DNA of 14,007 bases from Methylotenera_A sp049687015 (GCA_049687015.1 JBAVIP010000062.1:1-14007), one strand, 5' to 3'. Positions 7,273-13,989 are shown, counted from the first letter of the stretch. A program made the numbers and translations. The notes: generated by a model not told the origin, from the sequence alone.

Positions 7273-7499
7273 TTTAAGCCGTGCTGAGCCATTTTTTTGC
7301 GCAAGGTATTTCGATTTAAGCCTAACATTTCTGCAGCTTTGCTTTGATTGCCGCCTACTTTGTTTAATATGTATTCCAGCATCGGCTTTTCTACACAGCA
7401 TAGCACCATGTCATAAATGGCGTGTGGTGGCTCTCCATCAAGATGCGTAAAGTACTCATCAAGAGATTCTTTAACGCGCTCTGCTAATTCATTCGCCAT
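7269..7499 (-). CDS. fis: Fis-family nucleoid-associated DNA-binding protein
   Basis: Fis is a homodimeric DNA-bending protein that shapes the nucleoid and modulates many promoters, including stable RNA genes. The 76 residues align with the C-terminal part of enterobacterial Fis (98 residues). The dimer core VKESLDEYFTHLDG (9-22) and EKPMLEYIL (37-45) are followed by the helix-turn-helix GGNQSKAAEMLGLNRNTLRKK (49-69) and the terminal HGLN. The N-terminal arm of about 20 residues, which in E. coli carries the beta-hairpin contacting Hin-type recombinases, is absent, as is usual in betaproteobacteria. The ATG is 25 bases after the dusB stop, preceded by an imperfect AGGTAAGTGG region. The dusB-fis pairing is conserved across proteobacteria and supports the call. 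Confidence 0.94.
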   Translation of the reverse strand: MANELAERVKESLDEYFTHLDGEPPHAIYDMVLCCVEKPMLEYILNKVGGNQSKAAEMLGLNRNTLRKKMAQHGLN

Positions 7500-7517
7500 T
7501 ATGCCACTTACCTATTC

Positions 7518-7533
7518 GCCGCTGCTAAGCGGC
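7518..7533 (-). promoter_or_regulatory. Hairpin enclosing the dusB stop codon before fis
   Basis: The minus strand reads GCCGCT TAGC AGCGGC: a perfect 6-bp stem with a four-base loop, and the dusB stop codon TAG forms the first three bases of the loop. It lies 18 bases upstream of the fis ATG. No U tract follows, so it is not a standard terminator. It could affect coupling between dusB and fis or RNA stability; that function is inference. Confidence 0.4.
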
Positions 7534-8556
7534 AAGCGCCTCAGGTTCATTATCGGTCGATTCTTCAACATACACCAAGCGCTCATTTTTGGTTTTGAGT
7601 TCAGCAAAAAAGTCGTTAATCGCACCCAATTGCAATTCAATCGTTTGCAAAGTGTTCATGTTATGGCGGAAATGTGCTGAGCCAGCCAAGCCCTTGGTGT
7701 ACCAGGAGATATGTTTGCGCGCAACACGCATGCCAGCTAAATCGCCATAAAATCCATATAAATCATGCAGATGCTCCAACATCACGGTATGAATTTCTTC
7801 TACTGTAGGTGGCAATAAATGCACGCCTGTTTTTAGATAATGCTCAATTTCACGGAATATCCAGGGGCGGCCTTGTGCAGCACGGCCTATCATCACCGCG
7901 TCTGCGCCGGTGTAATCCAGTACGTATTTGGCTTTTTCAGGTGTGGTGATGTCACCATTCGCTATTAAAGGAATTCGAATGGCTTGTTTAACCATTCTAA
8001 TGGTGTCGTATTCGGCCTCGCCCAGGTAAGCGCAAGCTCGGGTGCGGCCGTGCATGGCAAGCGCCTGCACGCCGATATCTTCCGCCATTTTTGCAATTTG
8101 TACGGCATTGCGGTTTTGCTTATCCCAACCGGTGCGGATTTTCAATGTTACGGGCACATCTACTGCACCCACGACGGCTTTAAGAATCTGCGCAACCAGC
8201 GGCTCATCTTTTAGTAGCGCCGAACCTGCCATCACATTACAGATTTTTTTGGCAGGGCAGCCCATGTTGATGTCGATAATCTGTGCGCCATTGTCTACGT
8301 TGTATTTGGCGGCTTCCGCCATCATTTTCGGGTCGGCACCCGCGATTTGCACCGAGATTGGGTTCACTTCGCCTTCGTGGTTGGCGCGGCGGCGTGTTTT
8401 TTCGCTGCCATAAAGTAGCGAATTTGAAGTCACCATTTCAGAAACTGCCAAACCTGCGCCCATCTTTTTGCAAAGCTGGCGGAAAGGCCTGTCTGTTACG
8501 CCGGCCATAGGCGCGACAATCAGGTTGTTTTTTAAAATGTGATGGCCGATTTGCAT
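7525..8556 (-). CDS. dusB: tRNA-dihydrouridine synthase B
   Basis: DusB is a flavin enzyme that reduces specific uridines in the D-loop of tRNA to dihydrouridine using NADPH. The 343-residue protein has the FMN-binding TIM barrel with NNLIVAPMAGVTDRPFR (10-26), SEMVTSNSLL (39-48), the active-site loop DINMGCPAKK (95-104) with catalytic Cys100, LKIRTGW (138-144), MHGRTR (168-173), IANGDI (198-203) and ADAVMIGRAAQGRPW (218-232). The C-terminal helical tRNA-binding domain follows. The start MQIGHHILKNN matches the E. coli DusB start, although the A-rich leader shows no clear Shine-Dalgarno sequence. It is the first gene of the minus-strand cluster leading to fis, purH, purD and hemF. Confidence 0.97.
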   Translation of the reverse strand: MQIGHHILKNNLIVAPMAGVTDRPFRQLCKKMGAGLAVSEMVTSNSLLYGSEKTRRRANHEGEVNPISVQIAGADPKMMAEAAKYNVDNGAQIIDINMGCPAKKICNVMAGSALLKDEPLVAQILKAVVGAVDVPVTLKIRTGWDKQNRNAVQIAKMAEDIGVQALAMHGRTRACAYLGEAEYDTIRMVKQAIRIPLIANGDITTPEKAKYVLDYTGADAVMIGRAAQGRPWIFREIEHYLKTGVHLLPPTVEEIHTVMLEHLHDLYGFYGDLAGMRVARKHISWYTKGLAGSAHFRHNMNTLQTIELQLGAINDFFAELKTKNERLVYVEESTDNEPEALAA

Positions 8557-8583
8557 ATTTGTTGTGATTTTTTAGAGTTGCCT

Positions 8584-8591
8584 ATTTTATA
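8584..8591 (-). promoter_or_regulatory. Possible -10 region for dusB
   Basis: The 127-bp gap between the YkgJ-like gene and dusB is AT-rich. On the minus strand it contains TATAAAAT about 28 bases before the dusB ATG, which could serve as a -10 element (TATAAA or TAAAAT, each 5 of 6). No good -35 match is visible 16-18 bases upstream, so the call is weak. The rest of the gap holds two stem-loops (8634-8652 and 8666-8681) described separately. Confidence 0.25.
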
Positions 8592-8633
8592 TGCAAAAAG
8601 GGGGATAGAAAACTTAAAATTTGTAAATTTTCA

Positions 8634-8652
8634 TAGTTTCTAAGCGAAACTA
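8634..8652. repeat. AT-rich inverted repeat downstream of the YkgJ-like gene
   Basis: TAGTTTC (8634-8640), loop TAAGC, GAAACTA (8646-8652) form a perfect 7-bp inverted repeat. It lies 32 bases past the stop codon of the polA-linked small gene, and might help end or stabilise that transcript. No clean U run follows on the minus strand, so a terminator role is uncertain. Confidence 0.35.
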
Positions 8653-8665
8653 AAATAAAGCAATC

Positions 8666-8681
8666 GCGCAATAAATTGCGC
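8666..8681. repeat. REP-like palindrome abutting the YkgJ-like stop codon
   Basis: GCGCAA (8666-8671), loop TAAA, TTGCGC (8676-8681) is a perfect 6-bp GC-rich stem. On the minus strand the context is TTGTAGGAGCGCAA..., a layout that recalls the repetitive extragenic palindromes (TTGTAGGAGCG-type) of many proteobacteria. The TAG within TTGTAGGAG is the actual stop codon of the upstream gene. Only one copy is present in this window, so repeat status is inferred. Confidence 0.45.
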
Positions 8682-8683
8682 TC

Positions 8684-8956
8684 CTACAAGGGGCGTGTCA
8701 GTTCTTCCAGCTTGTTTAACCATGCAATCGCATAAGTACGCGACTGTCCAATTGTTTCGTTGCCGCACATTTCCTCGCTTGGTAGCAGGCTCACACAAAA
8801 GGTGGGGCGTTCCGGTTGGTCGAAAATCGCACAACGGAAGTCATCCAACAACTGTATACAACGCACCCCCGCAGGCTTGCCATCGGGCATGCCGGGAATA
8901 GGGCTGTTGATGGAAGGCGCGATGCAGCACGCGCCGCAGCTTGGTCTACATTTCAT
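8684..8956 (-). CDS. Small YkgJ-family cysteine-cluster protein (putative zinc/iron-binding)
   Basis: This is a 90-residue cytoplasmic protein of the YkgJ/UPF0153 group, whose conserved cysteines are thought to bind zinc or an iron-sulfur centre; its biochemical role is not known. Eight cysteines are visible at residues 3, 7, 10, 11, 33, 42, 54 and 64. They include the opening CRPSCGACC, followed by INSPIPGMPDGKPAGVRC (16-33), a typical arrangement for the short members. The C-terminal part is helical (AIAWLNKLEELTRPL). The ATG is 14 bases after the polA stop, so it is probably co-transcribed with polA. A second ATG five bases downstream is out of frame and can be ignored. The stop codon TAG falls within the REP-like sequence. 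No metal-binding assignment can be proven from sequence. Confidence 0.85.
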   Translation of the reverse strand: MKCRPSCGACCIAPSINSPIPGMPDGKPAGVRCIQLLDDFRCAIFDQPERPTFCVSLLPSEEMCGNETIGQSRTYAIAWLNKLEELTRPL

Positions 8957-8970
8957 AAAGACGGCTCATT

Positions 8971-11751
8971 TTAATGCGCATTTTCCCAATTGCTGCCAAC
9001 GCCAACTTCCGCTAACAGTGGCACATCAAGTTTGGCGACGTTTTGCATGAGTTCTGGCAAGGTTTTTTTCACTAACTCTAATTCGCTATCAGGCACTTCC
9101 AGCACCAGTTCATCGTGTACCTGCATGATGAGTTTGCTTTGCAGTTTCTCGTCTTTTAACCATTTATCTACGGCTATCATGGCGAGTTTAATCAGGTCGG
9201 CCGCAGTGCCCTGCATCGGGGCGTTGATGGCGGCGCGTTCCGCACCAGCGCGGCGCATGCCATTGGCGCTATTGATTTCCGGCACCCATAATCTGCGGCC
9301 AAAGTAGGTTTCCACATAGCCTTTTTGTTTGGCAAGTGCACGCGTGTCGTTCATGTATTGCCGTACGCCGGGGTAGCGCGTGAAGTAGCGCTCGATATAA
9401 CTGGCGGCGGCGCTGCGCTCGATATTTAGGTTTTGCGCCAAGCCGAATGCGCTCATGCCGTAAATCAAGCCAAAATTAATCACTTTGGCGTAGCGGCGTT
9501 GTTCGTTATCTACCGCATCTCGTTCCACGCCAAACACCTCGGCGGCAGTATGGCGGTGAATGTCTTCATTGTTGGCAAAGGCTTGCAGCATGCCTGCGTC
9601 TTGGGAGAGATGCGCCATGATGCGCAGTTCGATTTGCGAATAGTCGGCTGAGACAATATGCGCGTCTTTCGGGGCGATGAAGGCTTCACGGATGCGGCGT
9701 CCTTCTTGGGTTCTGACGGGGATATTCTGCAGATTCGGGTCAGAGCTGGCCAGCCGTCCGGTAATCGCAACGGCCTGGTTGTAGCTGGTATGCACGCGAC
9801 CTGTGTGCGGGTTAATCATCTTGGGCAGTTTGTCGGTGTAGGTGGATTTGAGTTTGGCCAGACCGCGATACTCTAACAAAACTTTAGGCAAAGGGTGATC
9901 CAGCGCAAGCTCCAGCAGCACGTCCTCGTCTGTTGAAGGTGCTCCGCTTGGAGTTTTTTTAGTGGGTTTAATGCCCAGTTTATCAAACAGGATTTCTTGC
10001 AACTGCTTGGGTGAAGCCAGGTTAAATGGCTGGCCAGCCAATGCGTAGGCCTGATTTTCCAGGTTGACCAGTTTCATGCCGATTTCGTTGCTTTGCGCAT
10101 TGAGCATATTGGCGTCAATCAATACGCCGTTGCGCTCGATGGTAAATAAAATGTTGGAAACAGGCATCTCAATCTGGCGGTAAATAAAATCCAGCTTGGC
10201 ATCCGCGGCGATTTGCGGATATATGGCTTCATGCAGCTGCAAAGTAATGTCGGCGTCCTCTGCAGCATACTCAGCGGCCACTTCTACTGTCACCTGATTA
10301 AAGCCGACCTGTTTCGCACCTTTGCCCGCCACTTCTTCAAACTTGATTGTCTTTAAGCCCAAATGCCGCTCGCTCAAGTCATCCATGCCGTGCGTTTTGT
10401 GTGATTCGAACACGTAAGATTGCAACATGGTATCGTGTGCAATGCCATTGAGTGCAATGCCGTGATTGGCTAAAACGTGTTGGTCGTACTTGAGATTCTG
10501 GCCGACTTTTTTGACATCTTGGTTTTCTAAAATCGGCTTCATTTTGGCTAAAGTTTCAGCAAAATTAAGCTGGTCAGGTGCATCAAAATAATCGTGCTTA
10601 AGCGGCAAATAGGCCGCAGTTCCAGCTTCTACGCTGAACGACATGCCGACTATTTTTGCGGTCATCGGGTCGAGTGATGTGGTTTCGGTGTCGAAGCAAA
10701 CCAGTGGTGCAGATTGCAGTTTTTCCAGCCAATGGTCTAATTGTTCATTCGTCAGAATGGTTTCGTAGCTGCGTGAGTTGTTGGCAATATATTGTTTTGC
10801 TGCAAACATATCTTTAGAAACAGATGCTCCGGAAGGCGCATGGATACTGAATGGTAGGGCAGGCAATTTTGTGTCATTATTCGTTTGATTGTTGTCTAAT
10901 TCACGTCGCCAGGTTTTAAAATCCAGACGTTCGTAGATTTCGGCCAGCTTGGCTTTGTCTTGCGGCTGCGGGGCAAGGTCGCTGAGTTTTTCCTGAATGC
11001 CGACATCACAACGAATGGTAATGAGTTCGCGCGAGACTTCCAGCCAAGGCAGCGCTTTGCGCAGATTTTCGCCTACGACCCCGCTGATTTCATCAGCATG
11101 CGCGATGATGTTTTCGAGCGAGCCGTACTGTTTTAGCCATTTCACAGCAGTTTTCGGGCCGACCTTTTCCACCCCCGGCACATTGTCAGAGGTGTCGCCA
11201 ATCAGCATTAAATAATCAATCATCAGGCTAGGAGGGATGCCAAACTTGTTCTCCACGCCAGTAATATCAAGAACTTCGTCGGTTTTGCGGAATGCATCAC
11301 GCATTGTATTGACGACGGTAATGTGTGCGTTGACCAATTGCGATATATCTTTATCGCCGGTAGAAATAATCGCGCGCAATCCATCTCGTTCTGCCTGCTT
11401 GGCAAGTGCGCCAATCACGTCGTCCGCCTCCACGCCATTTTCAACAATCAGCGGCCAACCCATGGCTTTTATCGCTTCGAATAGCGGTTCTATCTGAACA
11501 CGCAAATCATCGGGCATGCTGGCGCGGTTGGCTTTATATTCAGGATAAATGTCATCGCGAAAGGTTTTGCCTTTGGCATCGAACACACACGCGCTATAAT
11601 CGCTGGGGTAATCTTTGTGCAAGCGGCGTAGCATATTGAGTACGCCGTAAATCGCGCCGGTAGGTTCGTTCTGGTGGTTTCTCAAGTCAGGCATGGCGTG
11701 AAAGGCGCGATACAGGTAGGATGAGCCATCCACTAACAACAATGTTTTCAT
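8971..11751 (-). CDS. polA: DNA polymerase I with 5'-3' and 3'-5' exonuclease domains
   Basis: This enzyme fills gaps in repair and removes RNA primers from Okazaki fragments. All three domains are present in its 926 residues. The 5' nuclease domain (about 1-290) has LLLVDGSSYLYRAFHA (4-19), VEADDVIGALA (107-117), STGDKDISQL (130-139) and IGDTSDNVPGV (184-194). The 3'-5' proofreading domain (about 330-515) keeps its acidic residues: FDTETTSLD (353-361, Asp354 and Glu356), LKYD (420-423) and EDADITLQL (498-506), so proofreading should be active. The polymerase domain has motif A SADYSQIELR (701-710), the O-helix RRYAKVINFGLIYG (752-765, with Phe760 at the ddNTP-discrimination position) and motif C QVHDELVLE (877-885). 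A charged linker with little conservation spans about 285-330. The ATG is only 24 bases from the divergent LOG-like gene, and its ribosome-binding site is weak. Confidence 0.98.
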   Translation of the reverse strand: MKTLLLVDGSSYLYRAFHAMPDLRNHQNEPTGAIYGVLNMLRRLHKDYPSDYSACVFDAKGKTFRDDIYPEYKANRASMPDDLRVQIEPLFEAIKAMGWPLIVENGVEADDVIGALAKQAERDGLRAIISTGDKDISQLVNAHITVVNTMRDAFRKTDEVLDITGVENKFGIPPSLMIDYLMLIGDTSDNVPGVEKVGPKTAVKWLKQYGSLENIIAHADEISGVVGENLRKALPWLEVSRELITIRCDVGIQEKLSDLAPQPQDKAKLAEIYERLDFKTWRRELDNNQTNNDTKLPALPFSIHAPSGASVSKDMFAAKQYIANNSRSYETILTNEQLDHWLEKLQSAPLVCFDTETTSLDPMTAKIVGMSFSVEAGTAAYLPLKHDYFDAPDQLNFAETLAKMKPILENQDVKKVGQNLKYDQHVLANHGIALNGIAHDTMLQSYVFESHKTHGMDDLSERHLGLKTIKFEEVAGKGAKQVGFNQVTVEVAAEYAAEDADITLQLHEAIYPQIAADAKLDFIYRQIEMPVSNILFTIERNGVLIDANMLNAQSNEIGMKLVNLENQAYALAGQPFNLASPKQLQEILFDKLGIKPTKKTPSGAPSTDEDVLLELALDHPLPKVLLEYRGLAKLKSTYTDKLPKMINPHTGRVHTSYNQAVAITGRLASSDPNLQNIPVRTQEGRRIREAFIAPKDAHIVSADYSQIELRIMAHLSQDAGMLQAFANNEDIHRHTAAEVFGVERDAVDNEQRRYAKVINFGLIYGMSAFGLAQNLNIERSAAASYIERYFTRYPGVRQYMNDTRALAKQKGYVETYFGRRLWVPEINSANGMRRAGAERAAINAPMQGTAADLIKLAMIAVDKWLKDEKLQSKLIMQVHDELVLEVPDSELELVKKTLPELMQNVAKLDVPLLAEVGVGSNWENAH

Positions 11752-11772
11752 ATATTTTGAGTACCTAAATTA

Positions 11773-11800
11773 ATTATGTCTAACGCAAAAAAAACACCAA
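11773..11800 (-). promoter_or_regulatory. Candidate polA promoter lying inside the LOG-like gene start
   Basis: On the minus strand CATAAT (11778-11773; 5 of 6 matches to TATAAT) overlaps the start codon of the divergent gene. TTGGTG (11800-11795; 3 of 6) lies 16 bases upstream, separated mostly by a run of eight T. Transcription would begin near 11766, about 15 bases before the polA ATG. The -35 match is poor, but some promoter must lie here or further inside the neighbouring coding sequence. Confidence 0.3.
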
Positions 11801-12504
11801 CAATTACTGATCCCGATCTGCAAGGTAACCGCTTAACTGGACATGAGTCGTGGCATGCATTTGAGATTATGGCAGAATTTGTGGATGCTACGGAACGACT
11901 TAAGGAAATCACACCGGCCGTTTCTATATTTGGCAGCGCACGCACCCAGCCCGATAGCCCTTATTACCAATTGGCCGAGCAAATAGCCAGGCGGTTGTCC
12001 GATGCCGGCTTTAATGTGATTTCAGGCGGCGGCCCCGGCATTATGGAGGCTGCCAATAAAGGTGCTTACGGTGGAAAATCGGCCAGTATTGGCCTGAATA
12101 TCGAGCTGCCGCATGAGCAAACAGAAAATGCTTATCAGGATATCAGCCAGAATTTTAAGCATTTTTTCATGCGTAAAGTGATGTTTGTAAAATATGCCAG
12201 TGCCTATGTGGTGCTACCTGGCGGCTTTGGTACACTGGATGAGTTGATGGAAGTGATTACCTTAGTGCAAACGGGTAAAACATTAAAGATACCGATTATT
12301 CTGGTGTGTGAGCCATTCTGGCGCGGCCTGGTCGATTGGATTAAAACCACTTTAGTAAATGAAGGCATGATTATTACCGATGATCTTGATTTGATCCAAG
12401 TCATTGATGACCCGGCTGCGATTGTGGAAGCAATATTCAAGCATTATGAAACGCGCGGTTTCAAATTATCTGCAGCAGAAGAGCAGGTTCAACTTTATTT
12501 GTAG
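11776..12504 (+). CDS. LOG family (TIGR00730) Rossmann-fold nucleotide phosphoribohydrolase-like protein
   Basis: Proteins of this family, including plant LOG and several bacterial homologues, release a base from a nucleoside 5'-monophosphate. The true substrate here is unknown, and the historical label lysine decarboxylase should be avoided. The 242 residues comprise a 45-residue N-terminal lead including ESWHAFEIMAEFVDATERL (24-42), then the Rossmann core: SIFGSARTQPDSPYY (50-64), VISGGGPGIMEAANKGA (81-97), NFKHFFMRKVMFV (126-138, with Arg133/Lys134), and the signature LPGGFGTLDELMEV (147-160) holding the catalytic glutamate Glu156. It ends at a weak terminator (12544-12567). The start has no visible Shine-Dalgarno sequence; it was chosen because the N-terminal HESW segment is a usual part of proteobacterial members and no other upstream start exists. 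Confidence 0.93.
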   Translation: MSNAKKTPTITDPDLQGNRLTGHESWHAFEIMAEFVDATERLKEITPAVSIFGSARTQPDSPYYQLAEQIARRLSDAGFNVISGGGPGIMEAANKGAYGGKSASIGLNIELPHEQTENAYQDISQNFKHFFMRKVMFVKYASAYVVLPGGFGTLDELMEVITLVQTGKTLKIPIILVCEPFWRGLVDWIKTTLVNEGMIITDDLDLIQVIDDPAAIVEAIFKHYETRGFKLSAAEEQVQLYL

Positions 12505-12518
12505 TACTTATTATGTTT

Positions 12519-12530
12519 ATAAACGTTTAT
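12519..12530. repeat. 12-bp perfect palindrome downstream of the LOG-like gene
   Basis: ATAAACGTTTAT is its own reverse complement. It overlaps a second palindrome, GTTTATAAAC (12515-12524), so GTTTAT occurs twice ten bases apart. It could be a protein-binding site or part of the mRNA 3' end; no regulator can be named from the sequence. Confidence 0.35.
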
Positions 12531-12543
12531 TTGCAGACAAGCC

Positions 12544-12567
12544 GCGCGTTTTAATGCGCTTTTTGTT
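12544..12567 (+). terminator. Likely rho-independent terminator of the LOG-like gene
   Basis: GCGCGT (12544-12549), loop TTTA, ATGCGC (12554-12559) pair as a 6-bp stem with one G-U. TTTTTGTT follows (12560-12567). It lies 40 bases past the stop codon and before the DUF2782 gene. The stem is short, so termination may be incomplete and read-through into DUF2782-thrB is possible. A TCTAAT hexamer at 12575-12580 could be a -10 element for the next gene, but no good -35 accompanies it. Confidence 0.6.
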
Positions 12568-12608
12568 AAAATGATCTAATTACTTCAACTATTTTTTGTG
12601 AGAGCAAG

Positions 12609-12974
12609 ATGCAAAAACTGAAATTAACCGTTGTGCTGTTATGTATGTTGCCCGCATTGCTGTTGCCGCAAGTTGTATTGGCTGCCAAGCAGCCTGCAAA
12701 TTTAGAACCGCTTGAAGAAGTGCCGCCACCGCCAAAAATTACGGATGGTGAGGCGCTGGAAGATGGAACGGCAGAGCCGCAAGTAACTATTCGCAAAAAA
12801 GGTGCGGAAACCATTGAGGAATACCGCGTCAATGGCGAACTGTATATGATGAAAGTGACGCCAGAACATGGTGTTCCTTACTACTTACACAAAGAGGACC
12901 AAGAGGGCGGCTGGGTGAATACGGGGCCAAATCCGCCATTAAGCATCCCGAAATGGGTTATTTTTAGATTTTAA
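12609..12974 (+). CDS. DUF2782-family secreted protein of unknown function
   Basis: This 121-residue protein has a clear Sec signal peptide: basic MQKLK, hydrophobic core from about residue 7 to 22, and probable cleavage after VLA or VLAA (residues 25-26). It is therefore exported to the periplasm or envelope. The mature part opens with an acidic, proline-rich stretch (LEPLEEVPPPPKI, 32-44). The conserved DUF2782 region follows: PQVTIRKKGAETIEEYRVNG (57-76), LYMMKVTPEHGVPYYL (78-93) and the C-terminal PPLSIPKWVIFRF (109-121). The proteins of this family that I know of sit next to polA or thrB in betaproteobacteria, as here; no function is established. GAGAG lies about 7 bases before the ATG. 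It is followed by thrB after 45 bases containing a strong hairpin. Confidence 0.85.
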   Translation: MQKLKLTVVLLCMLPALLLPQVVLAAKQPANLEPLEEVPPPPKITDGEALEDGTAEPQVTIRKKGAETIEEYRVNGELYMMKVTPEHGVPYYLHKEDQEGGWVNTGPNPPLSIPKWVIFRF

Positions 12975-12975
12975 C

Positions 12976-13002
12976 AATTAAGAGGGCCATGCCCTCTTAA
13001 TT
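12976..13002. terminator. Perfect 12-bp hairpin between the DUF2782 gene and thrB
   Basis: AATTAAGAGGGC (12976-12987), loop CAT, GCCCTCTTAATT (12991-13002) form an uninterrupted 12-bp stem starting one base after the DUF2782 stop codon. It is followed by ATTTCTTG, which is only partly T-rich. It looks like a terminator or attenuator, or a 3'-end stabiliser, placed 17 bases before the thrB ATG. No second promoter for thrB is evident in the remaining bases, so complete termination would be surprising. Confidence 0.6.
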
Positions 13003-13019
13003 ATTTCTTGTAGAGTAAT

Positions 13020-13973
13020 ATGTCTGTTTTTACCACCCTGACCTTAGATGAGGTGCGCGATTGGCTGCGCGATTTTGCTATTGGCGAAATACGCGGGCTG
13101 CGGGGCATAGCTGCGGGCATTACCAATACCAATTACTTCGTCATTACAGATCATAGTCGCTATGTGCTTACTGTTTTTGAGAGAAGTAATTTAGAAGAAT
13201 TGCGATACTTCGTTGATTTGATGACATTTCTGGCACAGCATGGCGTACCTTGCCCTACGCCGATAACAGACAAAAACGGTGTGAGTTTGCATCTGCTGAA
13301 AGCCAAGCCGGCGCTGATGGTGACTTGTTTGCAAGGTGAAGACATCGCAACACCCAACTTGGAGCAGGTAAAACAAGTGGCGGTCACTTTAGCAAAAATG
13401 CATGTGGTCGGTGCGGGTTTTACCCATACTGGCGTGAACCATCGCGGGCATGACTGGCGCGAGGATACCGCAAAGAAAGTGATGCCAAAACTATCTAAGG
13501 TAGACCAGAAATTACTGCAAAATGAATTGAATTATCAGCATGGCTTGGATTTAAGTCAGTTGCCACACGGTGTGGTGCACGGAGATTTGTTCCGTGACAA
13601 CGTGCTGTTTGATGGTGACACCATCGGCGGTTTTATTGATTTTTACTACGCTTGCGATGACATTTTGCTGTATGACGTGGCTATTGCGGTGAACGAGTGG
13701 TGTTTGCATCATACCGGTAGCGATATTGGCAGCATCGATGAAGAAAAAATGGAAACATTTTTGTCGGCTTATCAGGCATTAAGGCCATTTTCACAGCAAG
13801 AATGGAAGTGTTGGCTTGCCATGCTACGTCGTGCCGCACTGAGATTCTGGCTGTCACGGCTGGATGATTTTTATTTTCCGCAGGACGGTGAGTTGACACA
13901 TACAAAAGACCCGAATCATTTCAAAAAAATATTGCAGCAATATATTGATTTTGCAGATGATTTGGGTGATTAA
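13020..13973 (+). CDS. thrB: Homoserine kinase, aminoglycoside-phosphotransferase fold type
   Basis: This cytoplasmic enzyme phosphorylates L-homoserine with ATP to O-phosphohomoserine, the substrate of threonine synthase. The 317 residues belong to the APH/choline-kinase-fold group found in Pseudomonas and betaproteobacteria, not the GHMP-type ThrB of E. coli. Visible features are GIAAGITNTNYFV (29-41) in the nucleotide-binding lobe, RYVLTVFE (47-54) and LMTFLAQHGVPCPTPI (67-82). The catalytic loop GVVHGDLFRDNVLF (184-197) carries Asp189 and Asn194, and GGFIDFYYACDD (203-214) carries the metal-binding Asp207. The C-terminal helices end in QQYIDFADDLGD. The start has only a weak AGAG upstream. 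It lies in the same orientation as DUF2782 and 16 bases before the next gene. Confidence 0.95.
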   Translation: MSVFTTLTLDEVRDWLRDFAIGEIRGLRGIAAGITNTNYFVITDHSRYVLTVFERSNLEELRYFVDLMTFLAQHGVPCPTPITDKNGVSLHLLKAKPALMVTCLQGEDIATPNLEQVKQVAVTLAKMHVVGAGFTHTGVNHRGHDWREDTAKKVMPKLSKVDQKLLQNELNYQHGLDLSQLPHGVVHGDLFRDNVLFDGDTIGGFIDFYYACDDILLYDVAIAVNEWCLHHTGSDIGSIDEEKMETFLSAYQALRPFSQQEWKCWLAMLRRAALRFWLSRLDDFYFPQDGELTHTKDPNHFKKILQQYIDFADDLGD

Positions 13974-13989
13974 AATTAAGGAGTAGTTA

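Noticed and set aside
8640..8834. A second small minus-strand ORF overlapping the YkgJ-like gene
   Set aside because: It is an alternative frame of the cysteine-cluster gene extending into the AT-rich gap; the YkgJ-like frame has the conserved cysteines and a sensible junction with polA.
8949..8951. An alternative ATG for the YkgJ-like gene five bases downstream
   Set aside because: It is in a different frame and would not produce the conserved cysteine pattern.
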